Source: Conoideocrella luteorostrata | Lineage: Eukaryota > Ascomycota > Sordariomycetes > Hypocreales > Clavicipitaceae | Assembly (NCBI GenBank): GCA_032433595.1 | Contig: JASWJB010000031.1 | Span: 124,001-188,000, forward strand | Direction: 5' to 3' | Length of the DNA: 64,000 nucleotides | In this document: positions 46,034 through 55,686 of the stretch, one piece after another | Layout: each line of letters starts with the position of its first letter | How positions within the stretch are numbered: the first letter of the stretch is position 1 | Made by a program: the position numbers and the translations under genes | The notes under the pieces: generated by a model | The model's database searches: none | The model's input: the letters and a program-made list of their open reading frames with translations, nothing else | Told to the model about the DNA's origin: nothing

Positions 46034-46607
46034 GATTGTAATTTGAGAGCCAAGTGCTGTGAAAATATTGGACTAGTTTTAAGCGAGCTTGGTGTTGGCT
46101 ATCTCAAACGATTGACCAGTTGAGATATTCCGCAATTATAAGCATTTGACGTGGTGCTATCTTGTCCCCAGTCCGATAAACTCGGCCCACTGCCCCTTAG
46201 AGGCGTTTGGGGAAGTTTGGGGAAGTCCGTGAGAGTTCAAGGGCAAGTGGACCACGGGCATGACTCCGACAACGCTCCGAGCCCCCGTCCGGCCGCTGCC
46301 CGGGGGTCCTACTTTGGGTGGCTGTGAGATGTGTACATAGCTGGGGGCCAAATGTGGCCTGAGTCAATGGCTGAGCTAGCTGAGGAGGTAGAGTTGTGGA
46401 ATAAGCAGGTATTGAGCACAACTGAGCTAACGGCACCCCGGGTTCCATGACGCCTTATTAACATCCATCGTTCGTAGGGTGGTTAAAATGTGCCAGTAGA
46501 TTGGTTGTAGGAGTAGCGAAAGATGGCGGATAGACTCCCTACGGAGCATTAATTGCGACTATCTAGACTATCCCTACCTGACATTGCATACTGCGTATAC
46601 GACGCCA
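46034..46607. promoter_or_regulatory. Promoter of the beta-helix protein gene and 3' flank of the DUF2264 gene
   Basis: Holds an inverted repeat at 46100-46127 (listed separately) and a TATAAT-like string on the coding strand near 46134-46141, about 105 nt before the ATG. A GC-rich block with CCG/CGG triplets is at 46270-46310. Confidence 0.5.
46100..46127. promoter_or_regulatory. Candidate operator: inverted repeat TATCTCAA-N12-TTGAGATA
   Basis: Perfect 8-bp arms (46100-46107 and 46120-46127) with TTGACC inside the spacer. It lies 67-94 nt upstream of the beta-helix gene ATG. A nearly identical element occurs at 51279-51301 in the same cluster. Confidence 0.45.
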
Positions 46608-48821
46608 TCATTTCAAGCTGAAGCCGCTCTTGGCATCGTGTGAGACCTCGGGTCGCCGAGACCACCGCCTTTCAATTTCCGACGGCGCCAGCTCCCCATG
46701 CTTGTCCGCAACGGCAAATACCGCAGTCATTAACACGACTTCTTGTGTTGGCCAAGCTGGGTTAGAATGCTTAATTGTCGGAAGCAACGTCCGGGGTGTC
46801 ATCAAGTTCGTATTGGGGTCGGGCTTCAATATCTCACCACAAGGTTGTAAAATAGAGGAGTCTTTTGCGGAGAGATTCACAATTCCACTTGCACCTGCAG
46901 AGGACAACACGAAGCTGGAATCGGGAGTCTCCAGCGCAACTTCCCGGCTTTGTGCGCCCACCGAGCTCAGCGGCTGGTCGGAAGTGGCTTTGGTTTTCGC
47001 AAGAATCCGTCTGTCAGACTTTCTTCGGCCGTCAACCGCAAAACCACCTTCAACTGCATCGAACGTCCACTGAGATAGGTCTTGGCTGCATCGGATTCGA
47101 TGGGACCGTACATGCCAGTCTGGCCAGATACTGCATGGTGGAATCAGAGTGGTTTCAACCTCTACTGAGCCTTTCGCCCATGGTCGCCACTTGCTCACCA
47201 TTGCGACGACTTCTGTGTTGCCCTCTGGTCCGGTGATTGGTACCGAGATGAACCTCGTGTCGCCAGTAGATACCCACCGCACCGCCCAACTCTCCCCTCT
47301 GTCTTTACTCAACGCCAACAGGTTGTCCGGTGCGATTTGCGTAATGAGCTGTCCCGTAGGTATGCTGAACCCGAAAGCCGACGAGTAGGCAAACTTTGCG
47401 TATTTGGCTTGAGTCGCCTTCATTGGCCAAACGCAGAACTGCCCAGATGACAACATGAAGTGGTGCTTGCCACGGCTGTGGTTGCATACAATCTGCTTCG
47501 CAGGCTTAACCGCCATGACGTCGCGGCTATCGGTTCGATCGGGTGAATTCTTTTCTGCTAGGGGATGGGTTACCTCTTTTGAGGACCAGAAATCACCATT
47601 TCCAGACAATGCAACCACGATGAGCGATTTCAGTGCCCAATAAGGAGACTGCGGGGAATTGTAGTCCTCGCTCAGATACATGTTGGGATAGAGATATCCA
47701 ATGTTCAGAGTTCCGTCTGGCCAAAATATATTTTCCGAATGAGTGGCCCACCAACGTAAGTGCCTCAGAAGCATGCCCTTGACCGCGCCGTGAGATGCAT
47801 ACTCGTCAGAGTCGTCGCACAGCCCAACATAGGCGAAGACGGCATAGAAACCTCCCATTGCGAATTTGTAGCATAGTGACCGGCCAAAAGGGATAGGTGC
47901 GCCTGATAGATGAGTTAATGATGCGGTCAACGCGTTGTACAACTTAAACCCCTTACCTTCTTCATCAAAATACGACCAGAAAGAACGAATGAATTGTTTC
48001 GCTCTGTCTCTGAAAACGGAACACCTGTCCGGGTCGAGATCACTTGCAAACCTAGAGTAGAGCATTTGGCTGAACTGTAGAGCAAAACTGCCCGAGTAGT
48101 AGTCGGCATGGCGGCCGCGCGGAGCATTACTTCCAGTGCCTTCCTGCTCTGGATCGTTGGAAGTTGGTCGCCACACTCCGTCGGATGACCATCCATCCGA
48201 TATGTAGAAGCTCTCGAGTGTTTCTAGGTCTTGTTGAATGAATGGCCAGAGGGTCGACTTTTCCACTCCGCAGACTTTGATGAGCGCCAAGTTTGACAGA
48301 ACTCGAAACCATCGCCAGTTGTTCTCCGGCATGACTTTGCCGTTCAGCCCACGTAGCCAAGATACGAGATTTGTCTTATCGTCGCCGCTAAGAGGCTCAT
48401 AGAATGACTCTGGCGCAGTGAGGAGGGCAAATGAGATGATTTCCGCTTCAACCATTCTCTGGTCCCAGTCGCCGATTGGACCCCAATAGTCAGCATGTAA
48501 AGGATCGATGCCATTGCGAAGCCCTTCTATCCATGGCTCGACAAGAGATGTCGATCTCGTCTCATGGTTGTTGTTGTCCCTGTCATCTGCCAAAAGCGCC
48601 GCGACTACCCATAACGGACGAGCATAGCCCTCCAAGTCTGCGGCGACTTCATCAAAGTGAGCGCCTGAGGCAATTGGAAGTCTTATGCGGGCTCGTCCAG
48701 CGGAAAAATATGGAATCAGAGGCTGGAGAAGTGCCCTCGTAGCTGTCGTTACATCTTCCTTCGTCTGCAGAGGGTTGTTCGAAAATCCCGACAGTTGCGG
48801 CATCCTGATTGGTTTTTGCAC
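46608..48821 (-). CDS. DUF2264 family protein, candidate intracellular uronate-processing glycosidase
   Basis: A single exon of 737 residues (or 731 if translation starts at the second Met, MPQLSGFSN). No signal peptide, so probably cytosolic. The N-terminal half shows the DUF2264 pattern: an LEGYARPLWVVAALLA segment, HADYWGPIGDWDQRMVEAE, ENNWRWFRVLSNLALIKV, and SDGWSSDGVWRPTSNDP. This looks like an (alpha/alpha) barrel. The C-terminal half is beta-rich (HHFMLSSGQFCVWPMKATQAKYAKF). I recall that bacterial DUF2264 proteins from polysaccharide loci have been placed in GH154 with beta-glucuronidase activity. If right, this fits removal of glucuronate residues. It is divergent from the GH88 gene across 618 bp. 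Confidence 0.82.
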   Translation of the reverse strand: MQKPIRMPQLSGFSNNPLQTKEDVTTATRALLQPLIPYFSAGRARIRLPIASGAHFDEVAADLEGYARPLWVVAALLADDRDNNNHETRSTSLVEPWIEGLRNGIDPLHADYWGPIGDWDQRMVEAEIISFALLTAPESFYEPLSGDDKTNLVSWLRGLNGKVMPENNWRWFRVLSNLALIKVCGVEKSTLWPFIQQDLETLESFYISDGWSSDGVWRPTSNDPEQEGTGSNAPRGRHADYYSGSFALQFSQMLYSRFASDLDPDRCSVFRDRAKQFIRSFWSYFDEEGKGFKLYNALTASLTHLSGAPIPFGRSLCYKFAMGGFYAVFAYVGLCDDSDEYASHGAVKGMLLRHLRWWATHSENIFWPDGTLNIGYLYPNMYLSEDYNSPQSPYWALKSLIVVALSGNGDFWSSKEVTHPLAEKNSPDRTDSRDVMAVKPAKQIVCNHSRGKHHFMLSSGQFCVWPMKATQAKYAKFAYSSAFGFSIPTGQLITQIAPDNLLALSKDRGESWAVRWVSTGDTRFISVPITGPEGNTEVVAMVSKWRPWAKGSVEVETTLIPPCSIWPDWHVRSHRIRCSQDLSQWTFDAVEGGFAVDGRRKSDRRILAKTKATSDQPLSSVGAQSREVALETPDSSFVLSSAGASGIVNLSAKDSSILQPCGEILKPDPNTNLMTPRTLLPTIKHSNPAWPTQEVVLMTAVFAVADKHGELAPSEIERRWSRRPEVSHDAKSGFSLK

Positions 48822-49439
48822 ACTGAATCTCTAATTGTCCCAAGTGAAGCCGGGCTGTTTCAATATAGACACATACAGCGGCAATATGCTCAAGCTTGTT
48901 GCTCTGATATCCGATTGATGCCGCGGACCACAAAGCGGATTTGTTCCTAGGTGTCCACTTCTTCTACGCTGAACATTACAACGGCAAAGTCAAAAACTCC
49001 GCATCATTCCCGAGATATTCAGAAGCGTACGGAGTAGTTGTTCATACAAGACCTTGGGTTGGCAGGAGGTGCATCATCCCCACAATGCCACGACATTAGT
49101 TCAAGTTCAGGTACTCCACCACCGCCAATATCTGGTCGTTTACGATGTCGGTCGCCGGAGGCAGTGCGGAGAGAGCCCCCGAAAGATACAGAGAGCACTC
49201 AGTACTCGCTGGAAAGACTGCCGTTGTGTTCGGTGCAATACGGAGCGAGTTGAATGGAGTGCGACGTGTGGATTGAAGGCGAACTTTGGTCGACGACGAC
49301 GGGTAGTGCAAATCCTCTAACAGTGTTGAACGAAGTAAATAGAAGTATTCTCCCACTGACTAGGATTTCACAGAACTCAAACTTGATAGTAATTTTTTGG
49401 CCTCGTTCCCCAAGTTTTGTCTCACCATCAGCATCTACA
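48822..49439. promoter_or_regulatory. Divergent promoter of the DUF2264 and GH88 genes
   Basis: Contains TACGGAGTA at 49028-49036 and the 10-mer TCGGTCGCCG (CGG-N3-CCG) at 49148-49157. The same 10-mer is found upstream of the MFS transporter. No TATA box is obvious. Confidence 0.5.
49148..49157. promoter_or_regulatory. Candidate Zn2Cys6 binding site TCGGTCGCCG
   Basis: CGG and CCG triplets separated by three bases, the usual style of zinc-cluster regulator sites. Shared exactly with 52119-52128. Confidence 0.35.
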
Positions 49440-51069
49440 ATGACTGCCTCCATGCTAGCACCGCCAACGCAAAGTGGCAACGCCACTGCGCCAAATGGCG
49501 TCAAATCAAGCACGGCTTCCGGCCACAATGGAGTCAAACAAAAGCAAGAAGTCCAAAACGGCAGCTTGTCGAAACTGTTTTGCAGCAATGGCGTTTTCAA
49601 GATATGGAAAACTGCGATGGAGCATTTGGAGCGCGAGGTCTGTCCAAGCAATCTTGACAAGTCCACGATCGAACCTGAATTGACTTTCCCAACAACAGAA
49701 CCCTCCTCAATCATTCCCAGAAACCGTTCCCCAGACTGGGCCAGATGCTGGCAAATACAAATACCGAGATGCGGAATTTTGGACTTGCGGCTTCTTTCCA
49801 GGCAGTCTCTATTGCCTTCTAGAGAGATCCATCCGGTATCCCCAGAAATTTCTTACCGACTGTGATACCCAAAATTCAATCTCAATGTCACGAGAAGAGT
49901 TTCGTCAGCAGCTTCTGGGGTTGTGCAGAGCTTGGTCTGCACCATTGCACGAGATGTCGAAACGCACAGATACTCACGATATTGGATTTATCGTCGAGCC
50001 TGCATTGCGGAGAGACTTTGAGTTGACTGGCGACAAGCGCAGTCTGGACTCTGTCATTAGAGCTGCTGAAAGCCTTGCAAGTCGATACAGCGATACGACA
50101 AAGGCTATTAGAAGCTGGGATAGATTTGTCAATAACAGACACAACTATACGAGCAAGGACGAAGACTTTCTGGTCATCATCGATAGCATGTGCAGTAAGT
50201 GACGGTCAATCTTCCATAAAGATGGTACAACATCAGTGCGCTAATACAGATTTGTAGACTTGGATTTGCTCTACTACGCAGGACATCACACATCATGCCA
50301 GCGCTTGATCGACATTGCTACAATCCACGCACACACTATTCGGAAGACGCATTTGAGCCAAGAAGGTTCCTCCACAGGGTCAAAGTATCCCCAATACTCG
50401 ACGTGCCACGTTGCCAACGTCTGCCCCAGAACGGGAGACGTCGTGCAGCGACTCACTGCACAGGGGTACTCTGATACGTCTACCTGGGCACGCGGACAGG
50501 CATGGGCAATCCTGGGATTTGCCCAGACATTCATGTGGACCAAAGATATTGTGTTTCTGAACACTGCCTGTGGTCTGGCCGAGCATTTCATGTCGCGCAT
50601 GGAGTCTTCGCCAGCTTGCGTGGAGAAAAACGGCAAAATTGGCAGAAATGTCCCTCTATGGGACTTTGATGCTCCGATTGACGAAAGCGATCCTTTGCGC
50701 GACAGCTCGGCTGGCATGATCGCGGCAAACGGCATGCTCGTCATTTCCGGCGCTTTGGTCTCCGTTGGGGATTTTGCAGAAGCTCAAAGGTTTCTGCAGA
50801 TGTCCTTGGCCATAGTCCAGGACATCTTGGCAATGTGCTATTCTCTTGACGAGCTTCATTTAGAGGTCGAGAAAAGGCCGGACGGATCGACGAGGGTCAC
50901 GGCGAAGAATGTAGCTGACTCGAGCGAACCGTTTGACGCATTATTGCGATGCTCTACTGCTAATTACAACCGAGACTGGACGGACAAATACTATAACCAT
51001 GGGCTGGTGTATGCAGACTATTATCTGCTGGAATATGGCAATAGACTGTTGCAGCTAGGATACGCGTAA
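49440..51069 (+). CDS. GH88 unsaturated uronyl (glucuronyl) hydrolase
   Basis: Exons 49440-49637, 49699-50194 and 50258-51069 give 501 residues. The first intron (61 nt) has an atypical gtctgt donor and a caacag acceptor; without it the frame is lost before the conserved FPETVPQTGPDAGKYKYRDAEFW. GH88 hallmarks follow: FWTCGFFPGSLYCLLER, THDIGF with Asp160, and the IIDSMCNLDLLYYAGHH region with Asp228, the second conserved acid; then CHVANVCPRTGDVVQRLTAQGYSDTSTWARGQAW and DSSAGMIAANGML. No signal peptide is seen, so it probably works on imported oligosaccharides. GH88 enzymes hydrate the double bond of the 4,5-unsaturated uronate left by polysaccharide lyases and so release it. This is the key indicator that the cluster handles lyase products. 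Confidence 0.88.
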
Positions 51070-51278
51070 GGTTCTGGGAATAGATTTCTTGTAGCTTATA
51101 GCTTCAGTCATCGATTAATCGCAATAGAATCGTTTCAAAGGATGTTGATACATTGCATGGTCAGGTTGACAAAACCGCTTCGTAGTATCGCTAAGCAGCA
51201 AAGAATGGCATTTCGTGGTTTGGCATGCTCAGAGTGACTAGGCTCACCCTACAAACATTCTCCCTGACAGGAATAACG

Positions 51279-51301
51279 ATCTCAAATTGACCGTTTGAGA
51301 T
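51279..51301. promoter_or_regulatory. Candidate operator: inverted repeat ATCTCAAA-N7-TTTGAGAT
   Basis: Perfect 8-bp arms (51279-51286 and 51294-51301) with TTGACC in the spacer. It matches the element in front of the beta-helix gene. It lies 210 nt after the GH88 stop and about 1.2 kb before the transporter ATG. Confidence 0.45.
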
Positions 51302-52005
51302 TATGCCAAAGAGATGAAGCAGAATTCACCCGGCAAATCACCACCGCGGGCTCGTGTGCGAGTCCAAGAAGTTGCTGCGACTGCGATAGCTGAAAGGTTG
51401 GAGTTGCAATGCCGGTGCCATGAGGACCGGACAGCCCATGTGTATGTACAGCACTATACGGAGTACACAATAGCCTGTAAACTAAGCAAAACTTGAGAGT
51501 GTGGATGCAATACGATGCGGTTGAGCAGTACATTTGTTGACATTGAATACACTCAGGTCACCACCTATACAATGGAAAGGTGTATTTTGTCCCATTCTTA
51601 CCGACCGCGGTATGCTTCTCCCGAGCAGACAGACGAAAGACAAACTATGAGGTATAGTGTCTCTGAAATTCCGCAGTTTTGTCGAACTGTAACGAACATG
51701 ACAAAATTCGCTGTATTGTTTGATACATCTAGAGTATTGTTTTGCCAGAGTGGTTGACATTCGTACTGTCACCAACCACATGATCCTCAGTCACTGAAGC
51801 ACCCTCATGGTCTGCTACGAGCCTCTCCAACGGCTCGGCCTGCTCACTCACTGCTCCGTGTTAATCCACGGGGGTAACACCTACCAGGCTCCCAGGTTCC
51901 CCGCAACCCCAGGTCCTTCTTGAAGCGAACTACCCCGTACTGCAGACCCACGCATTGACAGCGCTGGTTTCCCTACTCTGCACTGAAGCGAAAAGAGCTA
52001 TCCGT

Positions 52006-52034
52006 TACGGAGTAGTAAAGTTGTCTACTCCGTA
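52006..52034. repeat. Inverted pair of the dispersed motif, TACGGAGTAG-N9-CTACTCCGTA
   Basis: Two exact copies of the dispersed motif face each other with 10-bp perfect arms and a 9-nt spacer, about 440 nt before the transporter ATG. Confidence 0.7.
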
Positions 52035-52118
52035 GCGTGCCCTGACTCAGGCGCTGAGTTCCTGACTCTAAAGAGACTGGTCTGGTTGACACCTGAGGAG
52101 GCGGCCGCCGGAGCCAGC

Positions 52119-52128
52119 TCGGTCGCCG
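52119..52128. promoter_or_regulatory. Candidate Zn2Cys6 binding site TCGGTCGCCG
   Basis: Exact second copy of the 10-mer in the DUF2264/GH88 divergent promoter, here in a GC-rich block 346-355 nt upstream of the transporter ATG. Confidence 0.35.
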
Positions 52129-52473
52129 CTCCGGTGCATCGAAATGAGAGTCAAGGTGCAGAAAACGGAGTAGTGGCTAACTAACTAATAACTGGGAACG
52201 TAGAAACCACCGGCGCACCAGCGGGCGTGTGGCCGGAACTGGCGACATCCAGAGGCGTTAACCAGTACCGTCGGCTACGAGGCGGCATTATTGTGGCTTG
52301 CAGATGTCCTGTGTTCAACGGAGTAACCTCCAACGTCAACACCTATATACATCGCAAGAACCGTCACAATGGATCAACACTGATACTGCCTTCCGAGGAG
52401 AGACGCTCAGAACGTCTAATCAACACCCAATCGCCTGTTGTTTACAGTTCACGCATCCCCTGCCCAAACCAAG

Positions 52474-54133
52474 ATGGCTTTCCCCACGGAGCCAAGCTCC
52501 AAGAATTCCAGCGACTTCGTCGCGGAAAAGAACCTGGAATCTACCCAAGTCGTTCATCATGATGTTCTCCCGACTGCAGATGGCCTGGCAGAAGCTATGG
52601 CTAAGGCAAAGCCCTCGGCCATGAGCAAGCCACTCCTCAAGCTGTACTGCTACTGCGCAATTGCCTTCCTTTGCTCTACAATGAACGGTAAGATGAAGTA
52701 GCCTTTGGGATCGCAACGTAAAACATGCTAATTCCATATGCTCAGGCTACGATGGCTCAATCTTTGGATCTTTGCCTGCCATGGAGTCATTCAGATATCG
52801 CTTCGAGGTTGAAAAGACAGGACCAAAGCTCGGATACATATCCGCCATGTACACTGTCGGCACCGTGTTATCCCTACCTGTCACGGGTCCTGCTTGCGAC
52901 TTCATGGGCCGCCGCATGGGCTGCTTTATTGGGAGCATTATCGTCATTCTTAGCACCATTCTATCTGCCTTGGCGACAAACACATCCCAATTCGTCGCTG
53001 GTAGGTTCTTCCTCGGCTTCGGGGTCAGCATTGTTCGATGCGCAAGCTCTATTTGGTGCGCCGAAATCGCACCACCGTCATATCGAGGCGTTCTGACGGC
53101 ATTTTACAATTGCACTTATGCTGTTGGAGCCCTCATGGCTGCTGGGGTCACCCGGGGCTCTGTTCAATATGCTGGCGACACTTCCTGGAGAATCCCTGTT
53201 TGGTGCCAGCTGATTTGCCCTGCGATTGTGGCGGCCTTCATTCTGTTCTTTCCAGAATCCCCGAGATGGCTGTATGCACATCGAAAGGAGGAGGAAGCTG
53301 TCGAATTTTTGACCAAATATCACGGAGACGGAAATCCCAACCACCCGCTTGTCCGTCTTCAAATCGAAGAGTATCGCCAAGTCATTACGCTCAATGGCTC
53401 TGATAAGAATTGGTGGGACTATAGCGATCTCTATAAGACACGCTCAGCACGATGGCGCATGGTCAACGCCCTCATTCCTTCTGTTTGGGGACAATGCTCT
53501 GGAAATGCAGTCGTCAGCTACTACTTGCCTGCCATGCTTGCGACGACTGGCATGACCCAGTCTGATCAAATCCTGAACATCAACTTGGGATATACGGCCA
53601 TCTCTGCCGTGGCATCTTACGTAGGCGCTAGTTTGATCGAGAAGATGGGTCGTCGACCGACCAGTATATGGACTTCTGTTGCTTGTTCCATTTGCTTTGC
53701 TGGTATCACTGCCGGAGCCGGTTCCTATGCGACCACCAAGTCTAGTGCTTCTGCCTCTGCCGGAATTTCCTTCATCTTCATCTTTGGATGGTGTTACAAC
53801 TTCGGCATGACGCCGCTGCAGGCCCTGTATCCTGTAGAGTGTCTGTCTTACGAGCAACGTGGTAAGGGCCTGGCCTTTGTCTTCGCTTTTGTCCATTGTC
53901 TGGCGTTTGTGAACCAGTTCTGTTTCCCTATTGCATTACAGAAGATCGGCTGGTACACCTACATAGTGTTTATTGGCTGGGATCTGATTCAGGCAACCAT
54001 CAGCTACCTCTTCTCTGTCGAAACCAAAGCGCGGTCTTTGGAGGAAATGTCGGAGATCTTTGAGGCGCCAAACCCCGTCAAAGCCTCTTTACGCAGACCC
54101 AAGGTTTCGCACAGCAGCGAAGAGGGGAAATGA
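52474..54133 (+). CDS. MFS sugar transporter (sugar porter family)
   Basis: Exons 52474-52687 and 52746-54133, joined by a 58-nt intron (gtaaga...ctcag), give 533 residues. The join produces NGYDGSIFGSLPAM, the conserved end of helix 1 in fungal sugar porters. Signature motifs are DFMGRRMG between helices 2 and 3, PESPRWLYAHRKEEEA after helix 6, EKMGRRPT in the second half, and VETKARSLEEM at the C-terminus in place of PETKGRTLEE. Twelve hydrophobic segments are plausible. It should import mono- or oligosaccharides by proton symport at the plasma membrane. Its place beside GH88 suggests oligouronide or sugar-acid uptake, but the family also contains hexose and lactose permeases. The start was chosen at MAFPTEPSS, which has an AAG upstream; an in-frame ATG 36 nt earlier is possible. 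Confidence 0.88.
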
Positions 54134-54880
54134 TCTTAAAACGTCTGTATCGCACAAACTTGTAGCTGCAATATGATAGCACAGTCTCGAGCATAATAGT
54201 ATTTGAGCATTTGATGTAAGCGTTACAATCTCAATTGGTCGCGTTTTGCCACATAGAGCTCGCTTCCCATTTGGGAATCCGATGCGTGGAAATATCTGGG
54301 TGATCTTTGATCATGCATTGAGCAAAAGTATCCGGCAAAGTATATCGCTATTCTATATAAGTTCAAATTATGGCGTGCTGTGAGTGCGTTGCGGCCTACG
54401 CATGGTGAAAAAGTTATCATTTTGTCTGACTCGAGAAAGTGCCGACCCAATAATGGCACCGCGGGACAGAATGAAGTGCTGGTTGTATCTTAACTATTGG
54501 GAGCAGAGTACAAAAAGGCTTATGTGGGTTACACCCTGACTCCTTGATTGACAGGCTATCCCATACGAGCGCGCGATGTCATCTATAAATGTGTTTTAGG
54601 GAACGCCCCTACCATTGCCATAATTTGGCGAACCAACTAATACTACCATTCCAACGACCAGCTAACTAACTAGTGACTGACCATGGCTGCCTAAAATAAG
54701 CCGGCTGGCGTACCCCGGGAATATGGCTAAGAGCTCATGGCAACCAGTAATTTTCAGTCTAACTCTCAGTCGTGTATTGAGAGTATATTGCTCTTCTGCT
54801 CTGAGTAGCCCCGTTTCTGCCAATTTTCTTTATACCGAACTCGCGCTTGCATCTGTCCCCAAACCAGCGCTCTACTAAAT
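54134..54880. other. Intergenic, 747 bp, no gene seen
   Basis: 3' flank of the transporter and promoter of the acetyltransferase. A weak inverted repeat CTCTCAGTCGTGTATTGAGAG is near 54764-54784. ATCTCAATTGGTC near 54226 resembles half of the candidate operator. Confidence 0.45.
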
Positions 54881-55546
54881 ATGTTCGAACCATCCGGCTT
54901 AGAATGGGTAACGGTGAAAACCACGCTCCCTGCAACTCCATACCCGCAGGAAGAAATACGGACGACCCGCCTCGTTTTACGAAAATTCAGGGCAGATGAC
55001 CTTCAATCACTCTTCGAAATGCGCGCACAGCCAGAGGTCGCAGCATGGACGCCATCCGGCAAGCCCGAAACGGACATTGAGAACACAAGGTCCTTTCTAC
55101 AGAAACGCCTCGACGGAGCACGCGATAAAAACTGCACATTTGTCATCTGTCTCGCCACAACGGGAGAGTATATCGGCCACGGTGGCGCACACACGCAGAA
55201 GGGAGTTCTGGGCTGGCCCGAAGTCGGGTACAGTCTTCGTAAAGAGCACTGGGGGAAGGGATACGCTACGGAGTTTCTGCGGGCTTTCCTTCAGCTATGG
55301 AGAGGCCTACCGAGAGCTGAGTGTGAAATACGGGTGGATGTGAATACCGTTGATACCGGTTGCATCGAGGGCGATCCAGTTAGTGAGCGTTTAGTGGCAA
55401 TTACGGCCGCAGACAATAAAGGTAGCCGAAGCGTGCTTGCTAAGAATGGTTTCGGGCTGGTGAAGATTTGGCGGACTGACAACATGCGAGAGGAGGGTGG
55501 CACGATTGATCTTCTTTGTTATGCAACGACTGAATTTGGCAACTAA
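54881..55546 (+). CDS. GNAT family N-acetyltransferase (Acetyltransf_3 / RimJ-RimL type)
   Basis: A single exon of 221 residues. It begins its domain with EIRTTRLVLRKFRADDLQSLFEMR, the usual first strand and helix of ribosomal-protein-type GNATs. The acetyl-CoA loop region VGYSLRKEHWGKGYATEFLRAFL gives the R/K-x-x-W/G-x-G/A pattern (KEHWGKGYA). Near the C-terminus, ADNKGSRSVLAKNGFGLVKI is the conserved N-x-x-S helix and strand. There is no signal peptide, so it is probably cytosolic. The acceptor substrate is unknown. The gene sits between a transporter and a flavin monooxygenase, so membership in the polyuronide cluster is uncertain. Confidence 0.85.
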   Translation: MFEPSGLEWVTVKTTLPATPYPQEEIRTTRLVLRKFRADDLQSLFEMRAQPEVAAWTPSGKPETDIENTRSFLQKRLDGARDKNCTFVICLATTGEYIGHGGAHTQKGVLGWPEVGYSLRKEHWGKGYATEFLRAFLQLWRGLPRAECEIRVDVNTVDTGCIEGDPVSERLVAITAADNKGSRSVLAKNGFGLVKIWRTDNMREEGGTIDLLCYATTEFGN

Positions 55547-55686
55547 ATATATAGACAATCTGTCCTTCCAACTGAACCAATGGCTGCATTTACGGTCTTG
55601 TTCATGTGGTCGATTGGAGTGCAATGAAAATGGGCTTTACTGGTTTCAACTGTACTGTCGATGATGTACCGTCCCCTGTGAAGCCA

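Larger units (their letters stand above)
51070..52473. promoter_or_regulatory. Intergenic, 1.4 kb, upstream region of the MFS transporter
   Basis: Holds the inverted repeat at 51279-51301, TACGGAGTAC at 51457-51466, the paired motif at 52006-52034, the 10-mer at 52119-52128, and a TATATA at 52344-52349 about 125 nt before the transporter ATG. No gene seen. Confidence 0.55.
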
